Below, piece by piece: positions 24,250 to 34,766 of a stretch of 64,000 nt of DNA; the first letter of the stretch is position 1; the number at the start of each line of letters is the position of its first letter. Source of the stretch: Fictibacillus halophilus (GTDB taxonomy: Bacteria; Bacillota; Bacilli; Bacillales; Fictibacillaceae); NCBI RefSeq assembly GCF_016401385.1, contig NZ_JAEACF010000001.1, positions 1,302,001 through 1,366,000 of the forward strand, given 5' to 3'. Position numbers and translations under genes: made by a program. A model generated the notes under the pieces. It saw only the letters and a program-made list of their open reading frames with translations. It was not told where the DNA came from and made no database searches.

Positions 24250-27204
24250 TTGAAAGATTTAACGATTAGAATAAACGGATTAGAAACTAGAGTTAGTAGT
24301 GGAGAAACCGTTTTGAATTTGCTAGATGGTTCACCAGAACAAGTCCCTCATGTTTGCTATCATCCGAGCTTAGGACCGATTGAAACATGCGATACTTGTA
24401 TCGTTAAAGTGAATGGAGAATTTGTGAGAGCATGTTCCACGACAGTTAATAACGGAGATAACATTGATACAAATTCCGATGAGGTACGAGAAGCTCAAAT
24501 TATTGGAATGGATAGAATTCTATTTAATCATGAGTTGTATTGTACGGTTTGTGATTATAACAATGGTGGTTGTGAAGTACATAACACGGTTAAAGAAATG
24601 AAGATCAATCATCAGAGTATCCCGTTTGAACATAAACCTTATGAAGTAGATAACTCTAACCCATTTTATAGATACGATCCTGATCAATGCATATTGTGTG
24701 GGCGATGTGTAGAAGCATGCCAAGATGTTCAAGTAACAGAGACACTCACGATCGATTGGGAAAGAGAGCGCCCAAGAGTGATTTGGGATAAAGATGTTCC
24801 GATCAATGAATCTTCATGTGTATCATGTGGGCACTGTTCTACTGTTTGTCCGTGTAATGCCATGATGGAAAAAGGGATGGAGGGTGAAACGGGTTATATG
24901 ACTGGGATCAATCGAGAGACACTTCGTCCGATGATTGAGATCACGAAAGGTGTTGAGACCGGATACGGCTCCATTCTGGCTATATCAGATATGGAAGCTG
25001 CGATGAGAGAACAAAGAATTAAGAAAACAAAGACCGTTTGCACATACTGCGGCGTAGGTTGCAGCTTTGATGTTTGGACAAAAGGCAGAGAAATTCTAAA
25101 AGTGGATCCGCAGATTGATGCACCTGCAAACGGAATTTCAACATGTATTAAAGGGAAGTTTGGTTGGGATTTTGTTAACACTGAAGAACGGTTAACCAAA
25201 CCTTTAATCCGTGAAGGTGATGTGTTTAGAGAAGCCTCTTGGGACGAAGCTTACAACTTAATCGCTTCTAAATTTACTGAGATCAAAGAAAAGAATGGTG
25301 CGCAAGCCCTGACGTTTATTAGCTCATCTAAGTGCACAAATGAAGAATCTTATTTGATGCAAAAATTAGCACGTGGTGTTATTGGAACTAATAATATTGA
25401 TAACTGTTCACGCTATTGTCAAACACCAGCCACAATGGGATTATTTCGTACTGTAGGACATGGGGGTGATTCAGGATCGATAAAGGATATTGAAAAATCA
25501 GAACTTGTTATCGTAATCGGCTCAAACACATCAGAATCTCACCCCGTTTTAGCTACGCGTGTTAAGCGATCACATAAACTACACAACCAAAAACTAATTG
25601 TGGCAGATCTTCGAAAACATGAGATGGCTGAGCGTGCAGACCTATTCATTCAGCCACGGGCTGGTTCGGATCTCGTGTGGCTGTCTGCAGTAACGAAATA
25701 TATTTTAGACAAAGGATTGGCAGATCATGATTTTTTACAAAAGCATGTGAATGGATTAGATACTTTTACAGAAAACCTTGAAAAGTTCACATTAGATTAC
25801 GCTGAAAAAGTAACAGGACTTTCTCAAGATACCCTCATCCAATTAGCAAAAACAATCTCACAATCAAAAAGTGTCTGTGTTCTCTGGGCAATGGGCGTCA
25901 CTCAACATATGGGAGGAAGTGATACGAGTACGGCCATATCCAACTTACTTTTAGTAACAGGAAATTATGGACGCGAAGGTGTAGGCTCTTACCCTTTACG
26001 GGGACATAACAATGTTCAAGGAGCCAGTGACTTCGGTAGCATGCCAGATCGTTTACCATCATATGAGAAAGTCGCAGACATCAAGGTAAGAGAAAAGTAT
26101 GAAAAAGCATGGGGTGTGAAGATACCAGAAGAACCTGGTCTTAATAATCATGAAATGGTACAAGGCATCCATGATGGCCATGTAAAAGCGATGTATTTAA
26201 AAGGTGAAGACATGGGAATCGTTGACTCAAATATAAACCATGTTCACGCAGCTTATGAGAAACTAGAATTTTTTGTTGTTCAAGATTTATTTCTTACAAG
26301 AACGGCTCAGTTCGCTGACGTTGTTTTACCAGCAAGCCCAAGTCTCGAAAAAGAAGGTACTTTTACAAACACGGAGAGAAGAATACAACGATTGTATCAG
26401 GTACTTGAACCACTAGGAGATTCTAAACCAGATTGGGAGATTATTCGTGATATCGCAAATCGACTTGGAGCTGGATGGGATTACAAACATCCTAGTGACA
26501 TTATGGAAGAAGCTGCACAACTAGCGCCATTATTTGCCGGTGTATCCTATGAAAGGTTAGAAGGATACAAAAGCCTTCAATGGCCAGTGGCTGAGGACGG
26601 AACAGATACACCTATACTTTTCAAAGATGGATTTCCTTTCGAAGATAAGAAAGCTCGTTTATTTCCTGTAAATTGGACAGAACCGGTAGAATTCGGTGAA
26701 GAATATGATATTCATGTAAATAACGGAAGGCTATTAGAACACTTTCATGAAGGGAATATGACCTATCAGTCAGAAGGGATTACTTCAAAGACACCAAACA
26801 CTTTTCTAGAGATCTCACCTGAACTAGCCAAGGAACGCGGCCTAAAGGACGGTACGCTAGTAAGATTATCATCGCCTTATGGAAGTGTGAAAGTACATTG
26901 CTTAATAACGAATCGTGTAAAAGGTAAAGAAGTTTATCTACCCATGAACGATAGCGGGGAAGCGGCTATAAATCTACTTACTAGCAGTTATTCAGATAAA
27001 GATACGGATACACCTGCATACAAAGAGACAAGTGCAAAACTTGAGATCTTAATGGAGGAAGGTGTGAATCCATTGCCAAGAACAAACTTCAGGTACGGAA
27101 ATCCACAACCTCAAGTAGGAGTTAACGTAGAGAAGAAGTGGGCGAGAAAGGATTATATCTTTCCAGGCGATGCTGTGAAAAAGGAGCGAAATCAACATGG
27201 CTAA
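24250..27204 (+). CDS. formate dehydrogenase catalytic subunit (YjgC/YrhE-like)
   Basis: Molybdopterin enzyme oxidising formate to CO2, probably cytosolic (no twin-arginine signal). In order: a plant-type [2Fe-2S] domain with Cys 36, 47, 50 and 62; a His-Cys3 cluster motif ([15 protein letters not shown]); two [4Fe-4S] motifs ([22 protein letters not shown]); and the MopB cluster ([10 protein letters not shown]). The molybdenum ligand is Cys in [13 protein letters not shown], so this is a cysteine rather than selenocysteine enzyme. The TTG at 24250 is chosen because AGGGTGAAGG is directly upstream and the N-terminus then matches the family (984 residues, as in YjgC/YrhE). It overlaps the DUF1641 gene by 8 nt. 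Confidence 0.92.
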   Translation: MKDLTIRINGLETRVSSGETVLNLLDGSPEQVPHVCYHPSLGPIETCDTCIVKVNGEFVRACSTTVNNGDNIDTNSDEVREAQIIGMDRILFNHELYCTVCDYNNGGCEVHNTVKEMKINHQSIPFEHKPYEVDNSNPFYRYDPDQCILCGRCVEACQDVQVTETLTIDWERERPRVIWDKDVPINESSCVSCGHCSTVCPCNAMMEKGMEGETGYMTGINRETLRPMIEITKGVETGYGSILAISDMEAAMREQRIKKTKTVCTYCGVGCSFDVWTKGREILKVDPQIDAPANGISTCIKGKFGWDFVNTEERLTKPLIREGDVFREASWDEAYNLIASKFTEIKEKNGAQALTFISSSKCTNEESYLMQKLARGVIGTNNIDNCSRYCQTPATMGLFRTVGHGGDSGSIKDIEKSELVIVIGSNTSESHPVLATRVKRSHKLHNQKLIVADLRKHEMAERADLFIQPRAGSDLVWLSAVTKYILDKGLADHDFLQKHVNGLDTFTENLEKFTLDYAEKVTGLSQDTLIQLAKTISQSKSVCVLWAMGVTQHMGGSDTSTAISNLLLVTGNYGREGVGSYPLRGHNNVQGASDFGSMPDRLPSYEKVADIKVREKYEKAWGVKIPEEPGLNNHEMVQGIHDGHVKAMYLKGEDMGIVDSNINHVHAAYEKLEFFVVQDLFLTRTAQFADVVLPASPSLEKEGTFTNTERRIQRLYQVLEPLGDSKPDWEIIRDIANRLGAGWDYKHPSDIMEEAAQLAPLFAGVSYERLEGYKSLQWPVAEDGTDTPILFKDGFPFEDKKARLFPVNWTEPVEFGEEYDIHVNNGRLLEHFHEGNMTYQSEGITSKTPNTFLEISPELAKERGLKDGTLVRLSSPYGSVKVHCLITNRVKGKEVYLPMNDSGEAAINLLTSSYSDKDTDTPAYKETSAKLEILMEEGVNPLPRTNFRYGNPQPQVGVNVEKKWARKDYIFPGDAVKKERNQHG

Positions 27205-27742
27205 AGCGATTAAAAACGTTCAAAAACAAACGATAACAAGAGAGGAAAAACGTTCTAATGATCTCCGTGAAGTAGAAGATGCACTTATAAAGAATAAGAC
27301 TGCTATTCTTCAAACACTTGAGATCATGAACCATATGAACGAAAAAGGAATTCTCCCTCTTTTAAATGGCTTGTTCGGACAAGGTGATAAGGTAATGGAT
27401 ATTGCTGTAAAAGCGATGGACAAGCCTGAGAACACAAACACACTAAAAAATCTTCTCTTGCTCCTAGGGACTTTAGGTATGATTAATGTCAAACAACTTG
27501 AACCTTTTTTATTAAAAATAGATGCAGGTATCGCCCGAGTGGCGGAATACAAAGATACAGAAGAAAAAACGAGTTACTTCGATTTAGTACGTTCGTTAAA
27601 AGATCCAGAGATTAATAAAGCAGTAACAATACTCATGCAGTTCTTAAAAGGCATGGGCCAAGAAACAGAACACTATGAAAAAACAACAGGAGCTACACCT
27701 CAAAAACGGGTAAATCAGAGCAAGGAGAAAACCTTAGAGTAA
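27197..27742 (+). CDS. DUF1641 protein, formate dehydrogenase partner (YjgD-like)
   Basis: A 181-residue soluble protein of the DUF1641 family, which regularly follows YjgC/YrhE-type formate dehydrogenases. Visible core: [37 protein letters not shown], then [20 protein letters not shown]. It has no metal motif. A role as accessory or structural subunit is inferred from conserved gene order. It starts inside the end of fdhA (8-nt overlap), so the two are translationally coupled, and the OFA transporter follows 22 nt later. Confidence 0.85.
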   Translation: MAKAIKNVQKQTITREEKRSNDLREVEDALIKNKTAILQTLEIMNHMNEKGILPLLNGLFGQGDKVMDIAVKAMDKPENTNTLKNLLLLLGTLGMINVKQLEPFLLKIDAGIARVAEYKDTEEKTSYFDLVRSLKDPEINKAVTILMQFLKGMGQETEHYEKTTGATPQKRVNQSKEKTLE

Positions 27743-27764
27743 AAACAGTAGAGGAGTAAAACGA

Positions 27765-29024
27765 ATGGTTAAAAAAGTGAAAAACCGCTGGTTGATTGCT
27801 GCAGCTGCTGTAGGTATTCACATTTCGATCGGGTCTGTATACTCATGGAGTGTATTCACAAATCCGCTTCGGGAAGAACACAATTGGGGGCTAAGTGAAA
27901 TCTCTTTAACATTTAGTATCGCAATCTTGTTTCTAGGTTTATCCGCTGCATTTATGGGGCATTTTGTTGAACGGTATGGACCTCGCAAATCTGGCATCAT
28001 AGCATCAGTTTGTTTTGGTGCCGGTTTGTTAGGTTCAGGTTTTGCTGATCAAATAAGTTCTATTTATCTGCTTTACTTTTTTTATGGTGCTTTAGGTGGA
28101 ATCGGACTTGGCATTGGCTATATTACGCCTGTTTCTTCTCTTGTAAAATGGTTTCCAGATAGAAGAGGGTTAGCAACAGGTCTTGCTATAATGGGGTTTG
28201 GATTCGCCTCACTTATTGCTAGTCCGGTAATTGCAAGGTTGATAGCAGTTATAGGTATATCGAATACCTTTTACGTATTAGGTGCTGTTTATTTTACAAT
28301 CATGTTATTCTCTTCATTATATCTTTCACCACCTCCAAAGAATTGGCAGCCACAAAGTATGAACGAAAAAAGTAAGAAAAAAGAAAATAACTCAAAAGAT
28401 CTTGCTCAATTAACTGCTAATGAAGCGGTTAAGACGATTCGTTTTTGGGCGTTATGGGCAATGTTATTCATAAATGTTACATGCGGTATCGCCATTATTT
28501 CTGTAGCATCTCCAATGGCACAAGATATTGCAAGTCTAAGCGCTGCTTCAGCAGCTACAATGGTTGGAATTATGGGATTGTTTAACGGGTTTGGCAGAAT
28601 CGGTTGGGCGTCGATTTCAGATTATATCGGTCGTCCAAATGTATACACTACGTTTTTCGCGATACAAACGGTGGCATTCGTACTTTTACCGAATGTTACG
28701 AATGCCATTTTCTTTCAGCTGCTTCTCTATTTAATCCTAACTTGTTATGGTGGTGGTTTTGCTTCGATACCAGCATATATTGGAGATCTATTCGGAACGA
28801 AGCAACTTGGAGCTATTCATGGGTATATTCTAACTGCGTGGGCTGCCGCTGGACTAGTGGGTCCATTAGTTGTTTCATGGATAAGAGAATCAACCAACAG
28901 TTATTCCTTGACCCTGTATATCTTTACAGGTGCATTTGTTGTAGCACTTGCCATCTCGCTGCTTATACGCATCAATATTAGAAACGTCAGAAATGAAAAC
29001 AGTCAATCTCATGTTGCAAGTTAA
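27765..29024 (+). CDS. OFA-family MFS transporter (formate/oxalate antiporter-like)
   Basis: A 12-helix major facilitator protein of 419 residues. The opening RWLIAAAAVGIHISIGSVYS with SWSVFTNPL, and YGALGGIGLGIGYITPVSSLVKWFPDRRGLATG, are typical of the oxalate:formate antiporter family. A central cytosolic loop (about 195-225) is rich in Lys/Asn. Its place behind the formate dehydrogenase genes suggests formate (or a formate precursor) uptake or exchange; the transported anion is inferred. It ends in a strong terminator. Confidence 0.85.
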   Translation: MVKKVKNRWLIAAAAVGIHISIGSVYSWSVFTNPLREEHNWGLSEISLTFSIAILFLGLSAAFMGHFVERYGPRKSGIIASVCFGAGLLGSGFADQISSIYLLYFFYGALGGIGLGIGYITPVSSLVKWFPDRRGLATGLAIMGFGFASLIASPVIARLIAVIGISNTFYVLGAVYFTIMLFSSLYLSPPPKNWQPQSMNEKSKKKENNSKDLAQLTANEAVKTIRFWALWAMLFINVTCGIAIISVASPMAQDIASLSAASAATMVGIMGLFNGFGRIGWASISDYIGRPNVYTTFFAIQTVAFVLLPNVTNAIFFQLLLYLILTCYGGGFASIPAYIGDLFGTKQLGAIHGYILTAWAAAGLVGPLVVSWIRESTNSYSLTLYIFTGAFVVALAISLLIRINIRNVRNENSQSHVAS

Positions 29025-29045
29025 GCCTAAAAGAATAAGATTCAA

Positions 29046-29080
29046 AAAAAAGCTTGGCACTTTTGCCAAGCTTTTTCTGA
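29046..29080 (+). terminator. terminator of the formate dehydrogenase operon
   Basis: AAAAAGCTTGGCA (29047-29059) pairs perfectly with TGCCAAGCTTTTT (29064-29076), loop CTTT. Confidence 0.9.
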
Positions 29081-29143
29081 TAACTTTTCTATTTATCAAA
29101 AGAAATATGGCTTCATTTCTTAACTTCTAGAAATCGCATAAAT

Positions 29144-30046
29144 CTATTGATATTGCTCCAAAACTGAAAAGAACTTAATCACAAATTCAAAGAAAACCTG
29201 TTCAGCAGGAGCTAGTTCACGACTACGAGGGGTGATGATTCCCACCGTACGTTTTACATCTGGTATTTCAATCGGTATTTTAACTGTAAAACGTGGCTTC
29301 GTTTCATAAAAAGAACTATCGGGTAAAAGGGTAACACCCATACCTGCTGTCACTAGACCTTTTATCGCATCCAGATCCTCACCTTCACATGCTATCTTAG
29401 GAACAAAGCCTGATTCTTTACAAGCATTCACTACAACATCTCGTAAAATATACCCATCCGGGAATAGCACGAATTCATCATTTCTTAAATCGCTCAATAA
29501 TAAGCTTCTTTTTTCTGCTAACTGATGTTGTTCAGGTAATAGTGCAGAAATCTTTTCAGTAAATAGAATATGTCCTTCTAAATCAGGATCATTCGTAGGT
29601 ACTGGTCCTAGAAAAGCGAGATCAATATCACCGCTCTTGACGCTTTCAGTAAGAAACCGATAAGAACCTTGCCTTAAGTGAAAGGCTATATTCGGATGCT
29701 CCCGTTTAAAAGCTGAAACGACAGTCGGTAATAGATGTCCTGCGAGACTGGTAGGAAATCCAATCTTGATCGTTCCTCTTTCTGGATCTAAGTATTCATC
29801 AATTTGTTTTTTTGCATGATCGATTGCTTTCATAGCTGTTTTTGCATGTATTAAGAACAGTTTTCCAACAGGAGAGAGCTTAATATTCCGCCCTTCTCTT
29901 TCAAACAATTCTACACCAAGTTCAGATTCTAAATTTGCAATCTGACGACTGACTGCTGATTGTGCAACATGCAAAGCAATCGCTGCTTCTGAAACGTGTT
30001 CTCGTTCTGCAACTTCAATAAAATACTGTAACTGTCTGATTTCCAT
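29144..30046 (-). CDS. gltC: LysR-type activator of glutamate synthase genes
   Basis: Transcription regulator of 300 residues, the exact length of B. subtilis GltC, and divergent from gltA as GltC is. The winged helix-turn-helix occupies residues 1-60 (MEIRQLQYFIEVAEREHVSEAA, then ALHVAQSAVSRQIANLESEL). The effector domain covers about 90-295. In B. subtilis GltC activates gltAB and represses itself, with 2-oxoglutarate and glutamate as opposing signals. The intergenic region has a perfect palindrome that is a candidate operator. Confidence 0.92.
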   Translation of the reverse strand: MEIRQLQYFIEVAEREHVSEAAIALHVAQSAVSRQIANLESELGVELFEREGRNIKLSPVGKLFLIHAKTAMKAIDHAKKQIDEYLDPERGTIKIGFPTSLAGHLLPTVVSAFKREHPNIAFHLRQGSYRFLTESVKSGDIDLAFLGPVPTNDPDLEGHILFTEKISALLPEQHQLAEKRSLLLSDLRNDEFVLFPDGYILRDVVVNACKESGFVPKIACEGEDLDAIKGLVTAGMGVTLLPDSSFYETKPRFTVKIPIEIPDVKRTVGIITPRSRELAPAEQVFFEFVIKFFSVLEQYQ

Positions 30047-30066
30047 GCCTTGTCACAACCAATCAT

Positions 30067-30079
30067 TCTCAATTTGAGA
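30067..30079. promoter_or_regulatory. candidate GltC operator palindrome
   Basis: TCTCAATTTGAGA is a perfect 6-1-6 inverted repeat in the gltC-gltA gap, 20 bp downstream of the gltC start on the minus-strand promoter side. A weaker AATCTAAAT element follows. Position fits an autoregulatory LysR site; not verified. Confidence 0.55.
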
Positions 30080-30101
30080 TCATTTTAATCTAAATTATAT
30101 A

Positions 30102-30130
30102 TTGTTTCGATTAATTATAAAACCTAAACT
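30102..30130 (+). promoter_or_regulatory. putative gltA promoter
   Basis: TTGTTT (30102), 17-bp spacer, TAAACT (30125). The weak -35 would fit an activator-dependent promoter. Confidence 0.45.
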
Positions 30131-30184
30131 AAATGAAAGAAAGTTTCGAATATTTCAATTGAAAAACTTAAGGGGGAGTTCAAA

Positions 30185-33100
30185 ATGACCTTTAGTCAAT
30201 TTCCGGAACCACAAGGTTTATATAATCCAAAGAACGAACATGACGCTTGTGGAATTGGTCTATATGCTCATTTAAAAGGGCATGCTACCCATGAGATTGT
30301 TGAAAAAGGACTTCATATGCTATGCCAGCTTGATCACCGTGGAGGACAAGGAAGTGATCCTTTAACGGGGGATGGAGCAGGCTTAATGACAAAGATACCG
30401 CATGATTTTTTTAAAAAGGTTACTGCTTTTGATCTGCCTGAAAAAGGACGTTATGGGGTAGGGATGATCTTTTTCCCCAATGATACAACAGCTCAGCAGA
30501 AATTAGAAAAACAAATTAATCAATTTATTAACCAAGAAGGACAAAAACTTATAGGCTGGAGAACGGTACCTGTTGACGTCAAAACGATTGGTAAAAAGGC
30601 TCAAGAAACCTGCCCTCTAATTAAACAAGTCTTTATCGCTTGCAATGATATTATTTCTGAAGATTTAGCTTTTGAGAGAAAACTATTTGTAATCAGAAAG
30701 CAAGCAGAGCATTGGGCAAGGAAAGAGGGACTTCAAACATATTTTGCTAGTTTATCTTCACAAACAATTGTATATAAAGGTTTGTTAACCCCAGAACAAG
30801 TAGATGCCTTTTACTATGATCTACAAGATAAGGATTTTGTGTCTCCATTCGCTTTAGTGCATTCCCGTTTTAGCACAAATACGTTTCCAACATGGGAACG
30901 CGCTCATCCGAATCGGTACATTATTCACAATGGAGAAATCAATACTTTACAAGGCAACATGAATTGGATGAAAGCACGTGAGAAGCAGTTCGTTTCTGAA
31001 GCATTCGGAGAAGATATCGAAAAGCTGCTTCCTATTCTTGATGCAGATGGAAGCGATTCTTCTATCCTTGATCAAGCCTTTGAATTTTTTGTACTTGCTG
31101 GAAGAAAACCTTCACATACAGCAATGATGCTTATCCCAGAACCATGGAGTGAGAACCCTCATCTTGAAGAAGAGAGAAAGGCTTTTTACGAGTATCATAG
31201 TTGTTTAATGGAGCCATGGGATGGGCCGACAGCCATCTCTTTTACAGACGGAAAACAAATTGGAGCGATACTCGATCGAAACGGTCTTCGTCCGGCTCGA
31301 TATTATGTAACGAAAGACGATTACATTATCTTCTCTTCAGAGGTAGGAGTTATTGAAGTTGAAGAAGAGAATGTTCTGTACAAAGAGCGTTTAAGTCCTG
31401 GGAGAATGCTTTTAATTGATCTAGAAGAAGGCAGAATCATCACGGACAATGAGATCAAAACAGAAATGTCGAGTAAAGAACCATACGAACTATGGCTTAC
31501 CAATGGACTTCATCAATTAGATGAAGATGGCGAAGAGCCGGGAATCATCGTAGAAAATATAAGGAGTAAACAAAAAGCGTTCGGATACACGTATGAAGAC
31601 ATTCACAAATATTTAATACCTGTTATTACAGAAGGAAAAGACCCGATTGGGTCTATGGGTAATGATACACCTTTAGCTGTTTTGTCTGATAATCCTCAAT
31701 CATTATTCAATTATTTTAAACAGCTATTCGCGCAAGTTACCAATCCACCAATCGATGCCATTCGTGAGAAGATTGTCACGTCTACGATGACGCTGCTTGG
31801 AGCTGAAGGAAATCTTTTGCATCCTGGACCGCAGAACGCTAAGAGAATTCAATTGAATTCTCCTGTGTTAACAACAAATGAGTTTAATCAAATTACAGAT
31901 AACATGATTTATGAATTTAAAACGGCAGTTCTGCAGATTTTATTTTCGGAAGATTTAGAACTCGGTTTAAAAGCATTGTTTAGAAGTGCAGAAGAAGGTA
32001 TACAAGGTGGAGCAACTTTATTAATTTTGTCAGACAGAGAAATGAATGAGTTAAATATTCCTATTCCGGTCTTACTTGCTGTTAGTTCTCTACATCATCA
32101 CCTTGTAAAAGAAGGACTTCGGACCAAAGTAAGTTTGATCGTTGAATCAGGTGAAGTTAGAGAAGTTCATCATTTTGCAGCGCTCATTGGATACGGTGCA
32201 GATGCTATCTATCCATATTTGACGTATAAGACATTTGAAGAAGCGATTGAAGATGAGCATATTAACCTATCGTTATCAAAGACGATTAAAACGTATAAAC
32301 AAGGAATAACGGACGGCATTGTTAAAGTAATGTCAAAAATGGGAATCTCAACGGTTCAAAGTTATCGAGGGGCTCAAATTTTTGAAGCAGTTGGAATCGG
32401 TAAAGAAGTAATCGATCAATATTTTCCAGCCACAGCTTCTCAAATTGATGGAATCACGTTAGCTGAGATTGAAAAAGAGGCTATTTTGAGACATCAGCAA
32501 GGCTTTAAAGAGACCATTGATGAGACATTAGATTCAGGAAGTGATTTTCAATGGAGAAATACTGGTGAACATCATGCTTTTAATCCAAAAACGATTCATA
32601 CGCTCCAATGGGCTTGTCGTAAGAATGATTATTCACTTTTTAAAACGTTCTCAAAACTGGCGGATGACGAGAGAACGACTTTCTTAAGAAATTTATTCTT
32701 ATTTGCCCCTGAAACAACCGCAATACCACTTGATAAAGTTGAACCTGTAGAAGAGATTGTAAAGCGCTTTAAAACAGGCGCGATGTCTTTTGGCTCTCTT
32801 AGTCAAGAAGCGCATGAATCACTTGCTATCGCAATGAACCGTTTAGGTGGAAAGAGCAATAGTGGTGAAGGCGGAGAAGATCCTGCTCGATTTATTCCAG
32901 ATGAACTTGGCAATAACCGAAGAAGCAGCATTAAGCAAGTTGCTTCAGGCAGATTCGGTGTAAAAAGCCACTATCTAGTAAATGCAGATGAACTGCAGAT
33001 TAAGATGGCACAAGGAGCCAAACCAGGTGAAGGTGGGCAGTTGCCTGGTAATAAGGTATATCCTTGGGTAGCAGATGTTCGTGGATCAACTCCAGGTGTA

Positions 33101-34741
33101 GGATTAATCTCTCCACCACCGCATCATGATATTTATTCAATCGAAGATATGGCGCAACTGATTCATGACCTGAAAAACGCAAACCGTGAAGCAAGAATTA
33201 GCGTTAAGCTTGTTGCGAAATCCGGTGTTGGAACGATTGCTGCCGGTGTCGCAAAAGGCGCAGCTGATGTAATCGTAATCAGTGGTTATGATGGTGGAAC
33301 AGGAGCTTCACCAAAAACAAGTATCAAACATACTGGACTTCCTTGGGAGTTAGGTCTTGCTGAAACACACCAAACGTTGATGCTAAATGGTCTTCGTGAA
33401 CGCGTAACGCTAGAGACAGACGGGAAGCTGATGACAGGTAAAGATGTTGTGCTTGCTGCGTTGTTAGGTGCTGAGGAATATGGTTTTGCTACAGCGCCTC
33501 TCGTTGTATTAGGTTGTGTCATGATGCGTGCTTGTCATCTTGATACATGTCCTGTCGGTGTAGCTACACAGAATCCTGAATTAAGAAAAAAATATATGGG
33601 TGACCCTGATCATGTGGTCAACTATATGAGATTTGTGGCTGAAGAAATTCGTGAGATCATGGCTCAACTCGGTTTCCATACGATGGAGGAAATGGTCGGG
33701 CGCACTGACGTTTTAACAGTTGGTGATCGTGCAAAAAACCACTGGAAAGCGAAGCATCTTGACTTATCAAAGCTTCTTTATCAAGTAGACGGTGTTCGTA
33801 CGAAACAGACTTCTCAAAATCATAAGATCGATCAATCACTCGATATGAATGAGATTTTACCGAAGCTAAAGGCAGCTTTAGAAATGAAGAAGACTGTTTC
33901 ACTCAACCTACCGATTAAAAACACGAACCGTGTAGCAGGTACGATTGCTGGTAGTGAAATAACGAAACGATTTGGCGAAGAAGGGCTTTCTGAAGATACC
34001 GTAACTCTTAATTTTTCTGGGTCTGCTGGACAAAGCTTTGGAGCATTCGTGCCACGTGGCATGACGCTTTATCTGAACGGAGACAGCAATGACTATTTTG
34101 GAAAAGGATTATCAGGGGGTAAATTAATTGTCGCACCTCCTAAATCAGCAGAATATTTAGCTGATGATAATGTCATTCTTGGTAATGTTGCTTTTTATGG
34201 CGCAACGAGTGGCGAAGCATACATTAACGGCTTGGCTGGTGAAAGATTCGCAGTTAGAAACAGTGGGGCTAACATTGTTGTCGAAGGCATTGGCGATCAT
34301 GGTTGTGAGTACATGACCGGCGGTCGAGTGGTTGTTTTAGGAAATGTTGGCAAGAACTTTGGAGCAGGTATGAGTGGAGGAATCGCCTATATCTACACCC
34401 ATCAGCCTCTTTTATTAAAACAGTTATGTAACAAAGAAGGTATTGAGTTTGAGAGATTAATGGATTCTGAAGAAACAGAAAGAGTTAAGCAGATGATTAT
34501 TAATCATTTTTCATACACTCAGAGTAAAAAAGCCTCTGCAATATTACAAAACTGGAAAGTGGAACAGTCGCACTTTGTGAAAGTCATTCCACATGACTAT
34601 AAAGAGATGATTAAGAAAATAGAAGAAGAGAAAAAAGCGGGTTATACAGAAGATGAAGCGATCATGAACGCTTTTGAAGCTGGATCTAGCCCATCAAAAG
34701 CAAGTGGTAGACCTGGGCCGACAAAATTAATTCTGAAATAA
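30185..34741 (+). CDS. gltA: glutamate synthase large subunit
   Basis: NADPH-dependent glutamate synthase, making glutamate from glutamine and 2-oxoglutarate. The 1518-residue chain has the Ntn-type amidotransferase nucleophile at Cys22 (HDACGIG) behind a short propeptide. The FMN/synthase region shows GAKPGEGGQLPGNKV and GYDGGTGASP. The [3Fe-4S] ligands lie in CVMMRACHLDTCPVGVATQ. The C-terminal right-handed beta-helix is rich in glycine (about 1240-1450). Length matches B. subtilis GltA (gltB in E. coli). AAGGGGGAG precedes the ATG. The small subunit follows after 25 nt. Confidence 0.97.
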   Translation: MTFSQFPEPQGLYNPKNEHDACGIGLYAHLKGHATHEIVEKGLHMLCQLDHRGGQGSDPLTGDGAGLMTKIPHDFFKKVTAFDLPEKGRYGVGMIFFPNDTTAQQKLEKQINQFINQEGQKLIGWRTVPVDVKTIGKKAQETCPLIKQVFIACNDIISEDLAFERKLFVIRKQAEHWARKEGLQTYFASLSSQTIVYKGLLTPEQVDAFYYDLQDKDFVSPFALVHSRFSTNTFPTWERAHPNRYIIHNGEINTLQGNMNWMKAREKQFVSEAFGEDIEKLLPILDADGSDSSILDQAFEFFVLAGRKPSHTAMMLIPEPWSENPHLEEERKAFYEYHSCLMEPWDGPTAISFTDGKQIGAILDRNGLRPARYYVTKDDYIIFSSEVGVIEVEEENVLYKERLSPGRMLLIDLEEGRIITDNEIKTEMSSKEPYELWLTNGLHQLDEDGEEPGIIVENIRSKQKAFGYTYEDIHKYLIPVITEGKDPIGSMGNDTPLAVLSDNPQSLFNYFKQLFAQVTNPPIDAIREKIVTSTMTLLGAEGNLLHPGPQNAKRIQLNSPVLTTNEFNQITDNMIYEFKTAVLQILFSEDLELGLKALFRSAEEGIQGGATLLILSDREMNELNIPIPVLLAVSSLHHHLVKEGLRTKVSLIVESGEVREVHHFAALIGYGADAIYPYLTYKTFEEAIEDEHINLSLSKTIKTYKQGITDGIVKVMSKMGISTVQSYRGAQIFEAVGIGKEVIDQYFPATASQIDGITLAEIEKEAILRHQQGFKETIDETLDSGSDFQWRNTGEHHAFNPKTIHTLQWACRKNDYSLFKTFSKLADDERTTFLRNLFLFAPETTAIPLDKVEPVEEIVKRFKTGAMSFGSLSQEAHESLAIAMNRLGGKSNSGEGGEDPARFIPDELGNNRRSSIKQVASGRFGVKSHYLVNADELQIKMAQGAKPGEGGQLPGNKVYPWVADVRGSTPGVGLISPPPHHDIYSIEDMAQLIHDLKNANREARISVKLVAKSGVGTIAAGVAKGAADVIVISGYDGGTGASPKTSIKHTGLPWELGLAETHQTLMLNGLRERVTLETDGKLMTGKDVVLAALLGAEEYGFATAPLVVLGCVMMRACHLDTCPVGVATQNPELRKKYMGDPDHVVNYMRFVAEEIREIMAQLGFHTMEEMVGRTDVLTVGDRAKNHWKAKHLDLSKLLYQVDGVRTKQTSQNHKIDQSLDMNEILPKLKAALEMKKTVSLNLPIKNTNRVAGTIAGSEITKRFGEEGLSEDTVTLNFSGSAGQSFGAFVPRGMTLYLNGDSNDYFGKGLSGGKLIVAPPKSAEYLADDNVILGNVAFYGATSGEAYINGLAGERFAVRNSGANIVVEGIGDHGCEYMTGGRVVVLGNVGKNFGAGMSGGIAYIYTHQPLLLKQLCNKEGIEFERLMDSEETERVKQMIINHFSYTQSKKASAILQNWKVEQSHFVKVIPHDYKEMIKKIEEEKKAGYTEDEAIMNAFEAGSSPSKASGRPGPTKLILK

Positions 34742-34766
34742 ATCGAGATGAGAGGAGAGATTTTAA

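Noticed and set aside
28604..28981. 125-codon plus-strand ORF inside the OFA transporter gene
   Set aside because: Shifted frame of a clear transporter gene, rich in Cys/Tyr/Trp/Ser, with no start signals.
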